64,000 bases of DNA from Verrucomicrobiales bacterium (GCA_016795385.1 JAEUHI010000078.1:1-64000), one strand, 5' to 3'; positions 18,501 through 26,405 are shown, counted from the stretch's first letter. Translations and numbers: made by a program. Notes: generated by a model from the sequence alone, not told the origin.

Positions 18501-18594
18501 GCGGGCCGTGCTCGTCGGGCATCTCAAGGATCACGGCGAGGAAAGCCTCGCGAGAGTCGTGCTGAACCTCAACGCGTTTGTGTATGTCGATTGA
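15541..18594 (+). CDS. PSCyt1-DUF1549-DUF1553 cytochrome-type protein with discoidin domain (module 1)
   Basis: 1017 residues with an N-terminal leader (SLAGTLVLWATLSHAAP). The heme-binding motif CLFCH at 57-61 belongs to a planctomycete-type cytochrome c domain (PSCyt1). DUF1549 follows (RRLSYDLTGLPPTE, FGQHWLDLARYGETHGYDKD) with a second CxxCH (CAQCHHHKFDP) at 360-364. Residues about 454-580 are an F5/8 type C (discoidin) carbohydrate-binding domain (VQLDLGKSVPVAEIRLRPAY, FRFVRLTATKL). DUF1553 ends the protein (NRVWQWTMGTPLVGTPNDFG, VLNLNAFVYVD). Residues 200-224 are encoded by an in-frame palindromic repeat inserted in DUF1549. The stop overlaps the start of the DUF1501 gene, so the two are translationally coupled. 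The biochemical role of this family is not established; an exported redox protein acting with its DUF1501 partner on polysaccharide-type substrates is inference. Confidence 0.92.
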   Translation: MSLRQVTSGTDASRIRIAFASRRGRSSLAGTLVLWATLSHAAPDFEKEVAPILEAKCLFCHDSHAKKGKFDLSSAEAARSHGSFQDLVDLVSGPTPEMPKDEPPLSEAEVKTLAAWVAAGTPWPEERQLAYNPKRDLDWWSLKPIQEGLVSDSTGSGRNPIDVFIDRKLADKGLKPQPAADPATLVRRLSYDLTGLPPTEVISEHSSVIGGIKLPNTDHRLPITAADWRSLVDQLLASAAFGEKFGQHWLDLARYGETHGYDKDKPRNNAWPYRDYVIRSFNEDKPYGRFVREQVAGDVLFPGTPDGVVALGFLAAGPWDLIGHIEVGEGKLDGRIAKHLDRDEMVSTVFNVFQSTTVQCAQCHHHKFDPVRMEDYYRLHAVFAAVDRAERVYAGLPPEQEKQRLELTSKINTLKGEKSKLEGDLKKLVSAKTSGVDQRIAELKEKHGAPDLRPQYGFHSQIVKKPDEEKWVQLDLGKSVPVAEIRLRPAYDDYAGIGAGFGFPLRYRVEGSDDAEFKTGVTTLRDATDRDQANPRTAPVAIAAEGRAFRFVRLTATKLVERKDDYMLALAEIEVSGAAEAENLAKAATVSAKDSIESGERWRKTNLVDGIYHRELSDDQALAELHALQTERRAIEESLRSPESERRIETIGKELAPLEQQLKAIPQGELVYAAATQFNQAGSFRPTGGKPRAIHVLHRGDLKAPGAAVAPGAIPLWPGAPETFPGFATEGWDEGKARAELAEYLVRRDNPLVWRSIANRVWQWTMGTPLVGTPNDFGRGGMQPTHPELLDYLATRLRDDPEQSVKSLVRLIVTSEAYRRASGHDEANAAIDAGNTCHWRANRRRLTAEEFRDSVLAVSGKLNRAAGGKPFQDFIIEKPEHSPHYQYHLHDPDDPASHRRTIYRFVVRSQPQPMLTTLDCADPSTSVPSRDESTTALQALTQWNSRFVEAMSRHFGERLRQEAPESAEAKVELAFRLAAGREPSAKERAVLVGHLKDHGEESLARVVLNLNAFVYVD
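16140..16212. repeat. Palindromic element inserted in frame in the DUF1549 coding sequence
   Basis: Left arm 16140-16170 and right arm 16182-16212 are inverted copies matching at 23 of 31 positions, with an 11-base loop. Both are built from GGTAATCGGT-like words. The element encodes about 25 residues (EVISEHSSVIGG onward) between the conserved GLPPT and DWRSLVDQLLAS segments, where related proteins carry a short variable linker. The reading frame is kept and no stop is introduced. Confidence 0.75.
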
Positions 18595-20029
18595 AGCACC
18601 CCACCGCCGCCACTTCCTCGGCACGCTCGCGGGCTCGTTCTCCGGCCTCGCCCTTTCCGACCTGCTCGCGCGGGATGGGGTGCTCTCCGGCACGCTCCAT
18701 CATCCGCCGCGGGCGAAGCGGGTCGTGCAGTTGTTCATGGCGGGAGCGGCGAGTCATGTCGATCTCTTCGATCACAAGCCGCTCCTCGAGAAGAGACACG
18801 GTCAGCCTTGGGATCCGGGCGAGACGGTGGAGCTTTTCCAATCGACGCCGGGTGCCTGTTTCGCGAGCCCGTGGGCGTTTCGTCCCTATGGCGAATCGGG
18901 CAAGGCGGTCAGCGACATCGTCGCGCCCCTCGGGGACGTGGTCGATGACATCGCCTTCGTCCACAACCTCGTCGGCAAGACGGGCGTACACAGCCAGGGC
19001 ACGCTGCTGCAGACGACCGGCTTCGTTTTCCCCGGATTTCCGAGCGCGGGGTCGTGGGTCTCGTATGCGCTGGGCAGTGAAAACGAGAATCTCCCGTCTT
19101 TCGTGGTGCTGCCGGACCACCGTGGCTTCGCTTCGAACGGGGCGAAGAACTGGGCGAATGCCTTTTTGCCGGCGCGCCATCAGGGGACCGTGATCCGTCC
19201 GGGCAGCGAGACGCCGGTGGCGGATCTCTTCGCGCCGAAGAGCGAGTTCATCCGGCCGGAGAATGATCGCGCCGGACTCGACGCGCTCTCACGGCTGAAC
19301 ACGCTTCACGCCGCGGCGCGACCGGGTGACGACCGGCTCGAGGCGCGGGTGCGCAGCTACGAACTCGCCGCGGCGATGCAGCTCAGCGCGACGGATGCCC
19401 TCGATGTCTCGCGCGAGCCGGAGCATATCAAGAAACTCTACGGCCTCGCTCCCGAAGGTCCTGGCGTCGATGACACGACGATCAACGTGAAGGCGGAGAC
19501 GGAGTTCTTCGGACGCAAATGTCTCGTCGCACGACGATTGCTCGAACGCGGAGTGCGTTTCGTGCAGGTCTGGAGCGGCAACGACAACGGGTTCCCGCGA
19601 CGCAACTGGGACAGCCACGAGGACGTGAAACGCGACCACGGACCGCTCGCCGCCGGCATGGCGCACGGAGCCGCCGCGCTGATCAAGGATCTGAAGCAGC
19701 GCGGCATGCTCGACGACACGATCATTCTCTGGACCACCGAATTCGGACGCATGCCCTGCTCGCAGGGATCGCAGGGGCGCGACCACAATCCCTTCGTCTT
19801 CACGAACTGGCTCTGCGGCGGCGGGATCCGGGGCGGCACCTTCGGAGAAAGTGACGAGTGGGGTTTCCGTCCCGCCGACCGGGCCCGCGCCTCATCGGTC
19901 TACGACATCCACGCGACCATCCTCCACCAGCTCGGGATCGATCACACGAAGTTGACGGTGCGGAACAACGGCATCGACCGCCGCCTCACCGATGTGCACG
20001 GGCATGTGCTGCGGGAGATGGTGGGGTGA
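18584..20029 (+). CDS. DUF1501 family protein with twin-arginine-type leader (module 1)
   Basis: 481 residues. I chose the ATG at 18584, which overlaps the previous stop by 11 bases; an ATG six bases upstream is equally open. The N-terminus HRRHFLGTLAGSFSGLALSD resembles a Tat leader with the RRxFL motif. Family hallmarks are the sulfatase-like fold segments VVQLFMAGAASHVDLFDHKP, GVRFVQVWSGNDNG, ILWTTEFGRMPCSQG, GRDHNPFVFTNWLCGGGIRGG and a C-terminal VHGHVLREMVG. DUF1501 proteins resemble the alkaline phosphatase/sulfatase superfamily and are nearly always paired with a PSCyt1/DUF1549/DUF1553 protein, as here. Substrate unknown; probably exported folded. Confidence 0.92.
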   Translation: MSIEAPHRRHFLGTLAGSFSGLALSDLLARDGVLSGTLHHPPRAKRVVQLFMAGAASHVDLFDHKPLLEKRHGQPWDPGETVELFQSTPGACFASPWAFRPYGESGKAVSDIVAPLGDVVDDIAFVHNLVGKTGVHSQGTLLQTTGFVFPGFPSAGSWVSYALGSENENLPSFVVLPDHRGFASNGAKNWANAFLPARHQGTVIRPGSETPVADLFAPKSEFIRPENDRAGLDALSRLNTLHAAARPGDDRLEARVRSYELAAAMQLSATDALDVSREPEHIKKLYGLAPEGPGVDDTTINVKAETEFFGRKCLVARRLLERGVRFVQVWSGNDNGFPRRNWDSHEDVKRDHGPLAAGMAHGAAALIKDLKQRGMLDDTIILWTTEFGRMPCSQGSQGRDHNPFVFTNWLCGGGIRGGTFGESDEWGFRPADRARASSVYDIHATILHQLGIDHTKLTVRNNGIDRRLTDVHGHVLREMVG

Positions 20030-20124
20030 GGGTCACGGGGCACGGGACGGCGTTCAAAACGTGTGAAATTCCCGCTTGGCGATCCGGCGGCGGGGTCTTT
20101 TAGTAGACTCCAACCTGCCCGCCC

Positions 20125-22092
20125 ATGCTGCCCTCCGGAACCCGCCTGCCCACCGTCGTCATTTCCAATCTCTCCCCGCTCGTCGAGGGGGGACGTTACC
20201 CCACGAAACGGGTCGTGGGCGAAAGGCTGCGGGTGGAGGCCGACATCTTCAAGGAAGGCCACGACCAGTCCGTGGCGGTGCTCGGTTGGCGGCGCGTCGG
20301 CTCCGAAGGCTGGACCGAGATCCCCATGCACCACGTCGACAACGACCGCTGGGCCGCGGAGCTTTCCTTCGACCAGACCGGCCGCTACGAGATCGCCATC
20401 ACCGCCTGGGCCGATGATTTTCTCTCGTGGTTGCACGACTTCGAGCGCCGCCTGCACGGCGGTCAGACCGATCTGAACACGGAGATCGAAGAAGGCCGTG
20501 TCATTCTCAACGAGGCCGCGATCCGCGCGGCGACCGGTCGCGCCTCGGAGGATGCGGAGACGATCGAGGCGCTCACGACGCGGCTGATGCAGACCGAGCC
20601 GTCCGGCGTGCCCCACCTCATGGATCAGCCTAGTGTAAAGGCCCTCCTCGCCCGCTGGCCCAATCGCAGCCTCGCCACCACGGGCGAGCAGATCATGCCG
20701 CTCGTCGTCGAGATCCCGCGTTCGCTTTTCTCGGCCTGGTATGAGTTTTTCCCGCGCAGCGCCGAGGGCCTCGGGAACCGCCACTCCACCTTCCGCGATT
20801 GCCTCCCCCGCATCGAGGATGCGGCCGCGATGGGATTTGACGTCGTGTATTTTCCGCCTATCCACCCGATCGGGATATCGCACCGCAAGGGCAAGAACAA
20901 CTCCGTCACCTGCGAGCCCGGCGATGTGGGTTCGCCTTGGGCGATCGGCGGTGAGGCCGGCGGACACCGGGCGGTCGAGCCGGCCCTCGGCACGGTCGAG
21001 GATTTCGTCTGGCTGTTGCACGAGGCGCGCGCGCGCGGCATCGAGATCGCGCTCGACTTCGCGCTGAATTGCTCGCCCGACCATCCCTACGTGCGCGAGC
21101 ACCCCGAGTGGTTCTACCGGCGTCCCGACGGCTCGATCAAGTACGCCGAGAACCCGCCGAAGAAGTATCAGGACATCTATCCCCTCGATTTCCATTGCGA
21201 CGATTGGCGCGAGCTCTGGGAGGAATTGCGCGACGTCGTGCTTTTCTGGGTGAAGAAGGGTGTGAAGATCTTCCGCGTCGACAATCCCCACACCAAACCC
21301 GTCGCTTTCTGGAAATGGCTCATCGCGGAGATCCATGCCGTCGATCCCGAGATCATCTTCCTCAGCGAGGCCTTCACGAAGCCGAAGATGATGCAGACGC
21401 TCGCCAAGGCCGGCTTCACCCAGAGCTACACCTACTTCACCTGGCGCGAGACCGCCGCCGAGTTGCGAGACTATGTGACCGAGCTCACCAAAGGCCACAT
21501 GCGCGACTACTACCGTGCCAATTTCTGGCCGAACACGCCCGACATCCTCCCGCGCCATCTCCAGCATGCCGGACCGGCGATGTTCAAGATCCGCGCCGCC
21601 CTCGCCGCCACCCTCGTGCCGTCGTGGGGCATCTACTCCGGCTACGAGCTCTGTGAAGGCACGCCTTTGCCCGGCCGCGAGGAGTATCTCGACAGCGAGA
21701 AATACCAGCTCAAGGCCCGCGACTGGAACAAGCCGGGGAACATCAAGCCCTTCATCACCCGGCTGAACCGCATCCGCCGCGAGAATCCGGCCCTGCAGAG
21801 CTACGCCAACATCGAGTTCGTGCCGTCGGACAATGATCAGATCCTCGCCTGGTGCAAGTGGTCCGACGACCGGAGCAATCTCATGCTCATGGTCGTGAAC
21901 CTCGATCCCCAGCGGAAACAGGAGTCCCTCCTCCATCTGCCGCTCGATCTCCTCGGCCTTCCCCACGGGTGCGAATACGAGGTCTCCGACGTACTCTTTG
22001 AAGAGACCTACACATGGCGCGATTCCACCAATTTCGTGTCCCTTGACCCCCGGACCAAGCCGGTCCACCTGTTTGTGGTGAAGAAACCTTAA
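20125..22092 (+). CDS. glgE: Alpha-1,4-glucan:maltose-1-phosphate maltosyltransferase
   Basis: 655 residues, usual length for GlgE (GH13 subfamily 3). It transfers maltose from maltose-1-phosphate to alpha-1,4-glucans in the trehalose-to-glycogen pathway. An N-terminal beta-sandwich (about 1-100) and a helical insert precede the TIM barrel, which starts at SLFSAWYEFFPRS. The nucleophile Asp386 lies in FRVDNPHTKPVAFW and the acid/base Glu415 in FLSEAFTKPKMM; the 29-residue spacing equals that of the characterised Streptomyces enzyme (D394, E423). YFTWRETAAELRDYVTEL and SGYELCEGTP are further family signatures. The C-terminal beta domain ends at the stop. No TreS, Pep2/Mak or GlgB gene is nearby, so the maltose-1-phosphate source must be encoded elsewhere. 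Cytoplasmic. Confidence 0.96.
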   Translation: MLPSGTRLPTVVISNLSPLVEGGRYPTKRVVGERLRVEADIFKEGHDQSVAVLGWRRVGSEGWTEIPMHHVDNDRWAAELSFDQTGRYEIAITAWADDFLSWLHDFERRLHGGQTDLNTEIEEGRVILNEAAIRAATGRASEDAETIEALTTRLMQTEPSGVPHLMDQPSVKALLARWPNRSLATTGEQIMPLVVEIPRSLFSAWYEFFPRSAEGLGNRHSTFRDCLPRIEDAAAMGFDVVYFPPIHPIGISHRKGKNNSVTCEPGDVGSPWAIGGEAGGHRAVEPALGTVEDFVWLLHEARARGIEIALDFALNCSPDHPYVREHPEWFYRRPDGSIKYAENPPKKYQDIYPLDFHCDDWRELWEELRDVVLFWVKKGVKIFRVDNPHTKPVAFWKWLIAEIHAVDPEIIFLSEAFTKPKMMQTLAKAGFTQSYTYFTWRETAAELRDYVTELTKGHMRDYYRANFWPNTPDILPRHLQHAGPAMFKIRAALAATLVPSWGIYSGYELCEGTPLPGREEYLDSEKYQLKARDWNKPGNIKPFITRLNRIRRENPALQSYANIEFVPSDNDQILAWCKWSDDRSNLMLMVVNLDPQRKQESLLHLPLDLLGLPHGCEYEVSDVLFEETYTWRDSTNFVSLDPRTKPVHLFVVKKP

Positions 22093-22140
22093 GGAATCCG
22101 GGTTTCTTCCCTCCCCCGCGAAGGAACCCCCATCCCCATC

Positions 22141-23490
22141 ATGCGTCAACGACTGCTCACGTTCGCCGTCTTCGGTATCGTCCTCATCGCCCTCGGAGAA
22201 TGGGGCCTCCGCTCGGGCAAATTCAGCGATCTGGATCAGACCTGGCTGGAATTCTGCATCGGCAACGCCGGAGGCAAGTTGAAGGACCCCGCCGTCACCG
22301 TGGTGCGCATTGACGACGGCTACGAGCCCCTCCGCATCGGGGGAGATGAGAATCTGCCGAACGACGGCACCCTCTCTCGGCTCGACTACGCCACCATTCT
22401 CGCGTTCGTCGCGAAGTTCCAGCCCCGGTCGGTCGCCTTTCTCCCCACCCCGACCTTCGACGAGAATCTCACCCTGAACAAGACCGACATCGCCCCGCTC
22501 AAGGATGCCGCGATGAAGCTGCCCAAACTCGTCGTCGCCTCGACCGTCTCAAACGACGGGGAGCAGGCCAAGGAAGCCGCCGCCCTTGCCTACCCATCCG
22601 TGAAGGTCGAGGGAGACGCGTCTTCCATCCTCGCCTTCACCCGCACCGTGCGATATCCCGACTCACAGATTCTCGCGAACGGAACCCCCGCTCCGAAAAC
22701 GGTCGAGTCGGCGCGCGATCTCACCGCGGGCGGGACCTTGCGCGTACCCCTCGTCGCCCGTCGCGGCGATCAGGTGGTGCCTTCGCTGATCCTCGCCGCC
22801 GTAGCGAACCATGCCGGCGTCGCCCTCGATCAGATCACCGTGAAGCTCGATGCGGGACAGCCCCGCCTCCTCGTCGGCGAGGTCCACGAGATCCCGATGG
22901 AGGCCGATGGCACCCTCATCGTCCCCGACCGCGCCGGACTCGGCGCCTCCATGAAGAGCACCACCCGCGACGAATCGGGCGCGAAGAAGGAAATCGAACA
23001 TTTCACCAGCCTGACGATCGACGAACTCGCCTACACCGGGGAGGAAAACGACGAGGTCGCGAAGCGGATCCTCGCGAGCTTCCAATCGCGCTTCGATTCA
23101 CTGAAGGAGAATCTCGTGCTGATCGGATTCGACCGCACCGCCGACCGGCGTCTCAACACGGCCAGCGGGGAGACCCTTTCCGAGACGAACCTTCTCGCCC
23201 GCGCCGCCGCCACCATCCAGAGCGGACGCTACATCCACTGGTGGCCTTCTTGGGCACGCTGGTTCGCCGTGGCCGCGCTCGTCGCCCTCGCCGCCTTCCT
23301 TTTCCGCCTCCCCCGCGCCAAATTCCTCCCCGCAGCCTTCGTCGCCGCCCTCGTCTTCCTCGCCGCGAAGGTCGTCGTCTTTTCCTCGACCCTCGCCTGG
23401 ACCCCGCCTTTCGTGGTCCTTTCCCTCCTCGCCCTGATCATCGTCATCGGCCTGATTGTACCGGCCGGTCAGCCGGCCAAGGGCAAATGA
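22141..23490 (+). CDS. CHASE2-domain membrane protein without an output domain
   Basis: 449 residues. One N-terminal membrane helix (about 6-20) is followed by a periplasmic domain with the CHASE2 pattern: VTVVRIDDGYEPL, a segment where other members have a WPW/R motif, ILAFVAKFQPRSVAFLPTP, then LKENLVLIGFDRTADRR and ETNLLARAAATIQSGRYI. Three transmembrane helices follow at about 370-440. CHASE2 domains normally sense extracellular signals for adenylate cyclases, kinases or GGDEF proteins. Here the protein stops after the last helix (PAGQPAKGK), so no cytoplasmic catalytic domain is present. It starts 48 bp after glgE and may be cotranscribed. The signal and any partner are unknown. Confidence 0.82.
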   Translation: MRQRLLTFAVFGIVLIALGEWGLRSGKFSDLDQTWLEFCIGNAGGKLKDPAVTVVRIDDGYEPLRIGGDENLPNDGTLSRLDYATILAFVAKFQPRSVAFLPTPTFDENLTLNKTDIAPLKDAAMKLPKLVVASTVSNDGEQAKEAAALAYPSVKVEGDASSILAFTRTVRYPDSQILANGTPAPKTVESARDLTAGGTLRVPLVARRGDQVVPSLILAAVANHAGVALDQITVKLDAGQPRLLVGEVHEIPMEADGTLIVPDRAGLGASMKSTTRDESGAKKEIEHFTSLTIDELAYTGEENDEVAKRILASFQSRFDSLKENLVLIGFDRTADRRLNTASGETLSETNLLARAAATIQSGRYIHWWPSWARWFAVAALVALAAFLFRLPRAKFLPAAFVAALVFLAAKVVVFSSTLAWTPPFVVLSLLALIIVIGLIVPAGQPAKGK

Positions 23491-23547
23491 GCAACGGAGT
23501 GGCGTGAGGGAGCTTTTCGCGGCAGTCCGGCGGGATGCCGTCGGCGA

Positions 23548-24159
23548 TCACTTCCCGAACCGCCGTAAGAAACTCACGTAGCGCGGAGTCGAAGGTTTGC
23601 CATCGGAGGGACAGCCGATTTCAGCGAGGAGGCGGGCGATCAGCCGTTGATCGCGCCCGGCTCCGGGAGTGGCGGCACTGGAAACCTGGAGAAGGGCGTC
23701 GAGCTCCTTGGAAAGACGCTGCAGCTGGCTTTTGAGACGATCCACTTCCGCGCAGGTCCGTGCGCGTTTCAGCTTCGCGACGGACTTGCGGATCTCGAGC
23801 TGCAATCCCTTCACCTCGTCGGCGGTGTCGTCGACGACCGGGACGGTCGGCAGGATCAGGTGAAGGGTCGATTCTTTCTGAATGTTGTAATCTGCAAGAG
23901 TCCGGCCCTCTTCGAGAACTTTCCCGGCGAAAACAAGAGTCTGCTCGGACGGCGGATAACCTTCCTTGTCCTGGATCTTGTGTTTGATCGCCTCGATCGA
24001 ATCACTGGGCTCGACCTCCAAAGCGATCGTTTTGCCCCCGGGCGTCTTCACGAAGATCTGCATGGCCTCGGCGGAAGAAACAGCCAGGCAGGAGAAGGCA
24101 AGCAACACGCCGGTAACGGCGGCGAAGGGTTTCGAAAGCGTGGTGGCAAGCGGAGTCAT
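23548..24159 (-). CDS. Secreted eukaryote-like ubiquitin with C-terminal helical extension
   Basis: 203 residues. A signal peptide (residues 1-32) ends in AVSSAEA, an A-x-A site whose cleavage would leave the mature protein starting exactly at ubiquitin Met1 (MQIFVKT). Mature residues 1-72 match eukaryotic ubiquitin at about 55 of 72 positions, for example KIQDKEG and DYNIQKESTLHL. All seven ubiquitin lysines (6, 11, 27, 29, 33, 48, 63) and Met1 are kept. The Ile44 patch is Pro8, Val44, His68, Ile70. The C-terminal LRLRGG is absent: the sequence runs LPTVPVVDD into a roughly 95-residue extension with a predicted coiled coil (KLKRARTCAEVDRLKSQLQR) and two Cys. It therefore cannot be conjugated in the usual way. 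Secreted bacterial ubiquitins are known, notably BfUbb of Bacteroides fragilis, an antagonism factor. No E1, E2 or deubiquitinase gene adjoins. An internal start at 24063 would give a cytoplasmic form. Confidence 0.9.
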   Translation of the reverse strand: MTPLATTLSKPFAAVTGVLLAFSCLAVSSAEAMQIFVKTPGGKTIALEVEPSDSIEAIKHKIQDKEGYPPSEQTLVFAGKVLEEGRTLADYNIQKESTLHLILPTVPVVDDTADEVKGLQLEIRKSVAKLKRARTCAEVDRLKSQLQRLSKELDALLQVSSAATPGAGRDQRLIARLLAEIGCPSDGKPSTPRYVSFLRRFGK

Positions 24160-24229
24160 CGGGAAGAATAACCCGGATTCGCGGGGAGATCAGCCGGAAT
24201 ATGGCGCAGGCGGTCCATTGCCCCAATGT

Positions 24230-24241
24230 GACAAAAATGTC
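24230..24241. promoter_or_regulatory. Short palindrome GACA-AAAA-TGTC in the divergent promoter region
   Basis: This perfect four-base-arm inverted repeat lies in the 155-bp gap between the divergent ubiquitin-like and cNMP-binding genes, where both promoters must lie. It is AT-rich against a GC-rich background and could be a regulator site, but a 12-base match can easily be chance. Confidence 0.2.
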
Positions 24242-24314
24242 GCGCGGCATTTCCGGGCCTCCGGGATTATGAATCGATCGTTACGCCATCGCTCTCCCCA
24301 TCCTTCTCCCTCTG

Positions 24315-24680
24315 ATGAATTTTGCCTCGATTTTCAAAAGCGAACCGACCCGCCAAACCTTCACCGCCGGCGAAACGCTGATCCGCCAAGGTGAGGCGAA
24401 CGACAAGATGTTCATCATCCTCGAGGGCGAACTCCAGGTGCTCGTCGGTGGCAAGGCGGTCGCCACATTGAAAGAGGGGGACCTTTTCGGCGAACTCTCG
24501 ATGATCGACAAGGAACCCGCGAGCGGCGACATCGTCGCCCTGACGAGCGGCGAATTCGTGACGCTGGACGAGCGCCGCTTCCTCGTCGTCTCCCAGCAGA
24601 ATCCCTTTTTCACGATGGGGATACTCCGGGTCGTGACCGCGAAACTGCGGGCGATGAATCAGAGCGTCGCCGGCGCGTAA
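24315..24680 (+). CDS. Stand-alone cyclic-nucleotide-binding (CAP_ED) domain protein
   Basis: 121 residues, only the beta-roll of a Crp/cNMP-binding domain: FTAGETLIRQGEANDKMFII, LEGELQVLVGG, and the phosphate-binding-cassette region GDLFGELSMIDKEPASGDIVA, where the motif's GE is present but the usual RAA is SGD-like, so nucleotide affinity is uncertain. A short C-terminal helix (VVTAKLRAMNQ) follows. There is no helix-turn-helix, so it is not a transcription factor by itself; it may act by protein contact. It is divergent from the ubiquitin-like gene, and its last 22 bases overlap the 3' end of the converging ABC ATPase gene. Confidence 0.85.
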   Translation: MNFASIFKSEPTRQTFTAGETLIRQGEANDKMFIILEGELQVLVGGKAVATLKEGDLFGELSMIDKEPASGDIVALTSGEFVTLDERRFLVVSQQNPFFTMGILRVVTAKLRAMNQSVAGA

Positions 24681-25471
24681 CGGATCCGCGGAATGGCGGC
24701 GAGAAGGTGACGGGTGGCCTCGCTCCGGGGATTTTCAAACAGCTCCTCCGCTCCGGCCACCTCGACGATCCTGCCGACCGACATCACCGCGATGCGGTCG
24801 GCGATGTAGCGCACCACGGAGAGATCGTGGGAGATGAAGATCATCGTCAAATCGAGCTCTTCACGCAGCTGCAGGAGCAGATTGAGAATCTGCGATTGGA
24901 TCGAGACATCCAGAGCCGAGACGGGCTCGTCCGCAAGGATCAGCTTCGGCTCCGGACCGAGGGCCCGGGCGATCGCGATGCGCTGGCGCTGCCCCCCTGA
25001 AAACTCGTGCGGGTATTTCCGGATGAACCGTCCATCGAGCCCGACCCTCGCCATCAGGGTGGCAACGGCCGACTCGAGGGCCGCACGATCGTTTCTCCAT
25101 TCCGGATGCCGCGTCAAAATGGCCTCGGCGAGCGTGCTGAAGACGGTCATCCGCGGATTCAGCGAGGCGTAGGGATCCTGGAAGATCATCTGGAAGTCGC
25201 GGCGCCGGCGCCGGATCTCGCGTGGCGGGAGATCGGCGAGCCTTTCCCCCTCGAGCACGACACTGCCGGAAGTGGGCGCCAGGAGCTGCATGACGAGCTT
25301 GGAGAGGGTCGACTTGCCACAGCCGCTCTCCCCGACGAGTCCGAGGATCTCCCCTTTCTCGATCGAGAGGGAGACGTCGTCCACGGCTTTCACGATCGAT
25401 TTCCTCGCGACCGGCCATCCCTCGCGACGGACAAAATGACGGGTCAGGTGGGCGAGTTCGAGATAGGCCAT
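24659..25471 (-). CDS. Oligopeptide/dipeptide-type ABC transporter ATP-binding protein
   Basis: 270 residues, typical for OppF/DppF. Walker A is GESGCGKS at 47-54, the Q-loop is in FQDPYASLNPRMTV (the PYASLNPRM string is characteristic of the Opp/Dpp family), the ABC signature is FSGGQRQRIAIARAL, Walker B is LILADEPVSALDVS, and the H-loop is ISHDLSVVRY. The C-terminus (ENPRSEATRHLLAAIP) also fits the Opp/Dpp type. It would hydrolyse ATP to drive peptide or nickel uptake with permeases OppB/C and ATPase OppD, but none of these partners is adjacent; the next gene on the strand is an unrelated HAD phosphatase. The converging cNMP-domain gene overlaps its stop end. Confidence 0.9.
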   Translation of the reverse strand: MAYLELAHLTRHFVRREGWPVARKSIVKAVDDVSLSIEKGEILGLVGESGCGKSTLSKLVMQLLAPTSGSVVLEGERLADLPPREIRRRRRDFQMIFQDPYASLNPRMTVFSTLAEAILTRHPEWRNDRAALESAVATLMARVGLDGRFIRKYPHEFSGGQRQRIAIARALGPEPKLILADEPVSALDVSIQSQILNLLLQLREELDLTMIFISHDLSVVRYIADRIAVMSVGRIVEVAGAEELFENPRSEATRHLLAAIPRIRYAPATL

Positions 25472-25573
25472 GTCGGGGAATGACGGAGTCTCGCCCCTGC
25501 GAAGGGCGGCGGCAACGGGGAAAATTCCACCCTTTCCCCAGCGGACTTCACCCTGCCGGCGTGAAATGCGATC

Positions 25574-26230
25574 TCACTTCCGCCCTTCAAACTGGCGCGC
25601 GCATTGGATGAGTTCGGCGGGATCGTCGATGCAGAAATCGGGACCTTCGGTCTCCATGGCTTCACGCCCGTTCGCGCCCCAGCAGACCGCGATGGCACTG
25701 ACATGGGCTTTGCGGGCGGCCTCCATGTCGCGGGTCTCGTCTCCGACATACATGGTCAAGGCCGGGGCGATGCCGGTTTTCTTGAGGACGTTGCCGATGC
25801 GATGGGTCTTGCCGAAGAGACTCACTCCGGCCTCAATGAAAAGAAAGCATTCGAGCAGACCGAAGCGTTTCAGCACCATACGGACGTTGTCGGCGGAATT
25901 CGAAGTGATGACGCCCAGGCGGAAGCCCTCCGAATGGAGGGACAGGATCATTTCCCGGGTGCCGCGGATCATGTCCACGGTATCCATCCTCTGGTGGAGG
26001 AGCTTGCGGATGTGGGCCCCGAGTTTCACCACCATCAAGCCCGAGATCTCGAGATGATCGAGCAAGGCACGCGTGTTGAGCTTGCGCAGCTCCTGCACCT
26101 CGGCAGCCGTCACCGTGCGCAAACCATAGCCGGCGGCGAGCTCGTTGTAGATCGCGATGCCGGTCTCGATCGTGTTCGCGAGCGTGCCGTCGAAGTCGAA
26201 AATCAAGAGGGGTTTGGCGTTTGCGGACAT
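25574..26230 (-). CDS. HAD-family phosphatase (phosphoglycolate phosphatase-like)
   Basis: 218 residues from the ATG at 26230 (an ATG 12 bases upstream is also open). Haloacid dehalogenase motifs are in order: motif I DFDGTLANT with nucleophile Asp12, motif II VITSNS, motif III Lys in FGKTHRIG, motif IV MYVGDETRDMEAARKA. The helical cap between motifs I and II (about 20-85) makes it a C1-cap enzyme of the Gph/PGP type. It should hydrolyse a small phosphate ester in the cytoplasm; phosphoglycolate is the family's classic substrate but cannot be proved here. It lies 102 bp from the ABC ATPase on the same strand. Confidence 0.88.
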   Translation of the reverse strand: MSANAKPLLIFDFDGTLANTIETGIAIYNELAAGYGLRTVTAAEVQELRKLNTRALLDHLEISGLMVVKLGAHIRKLLHQRMDTVDMIRGTREMILSLHSEGFRLGVITSNSADNVRMVLKRFGLLECFLFIEAGVSLFGKTHRIGNVLKKTGIAPALTMYVGDETRDMEAARKAHVSAIAVCWGANGREAMETEGPDFCIDDPAELIQCARQFEGRK

Positions 26231-26405
26231 GGGGAGGCACACTTTCCGGGGGGAATCGCGATTGGCAAGCGCTCAATCGGGGCTGGCCAGGCCGGGCGAA
26301 GGCGTTCGATCGGGTCGCGCTGGACAGGTTGTTCTTTACAGACGTGCCGGAATCCGTTTTCCTTTCCTTCCACGGTCTTCGCGCCTCCAAGCCCCCTCCT
26401 TTTTC

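Noticed and set aside
22141..24680. A complete ubiquitin-conjugation operon around the ubiquitin-like gene
   Set aside because: No E1, E2, E3, JAB-type protease or deubiquitinase motif is seen in any neighbour, and the protein lacks the C-terminal Gly-Gly.
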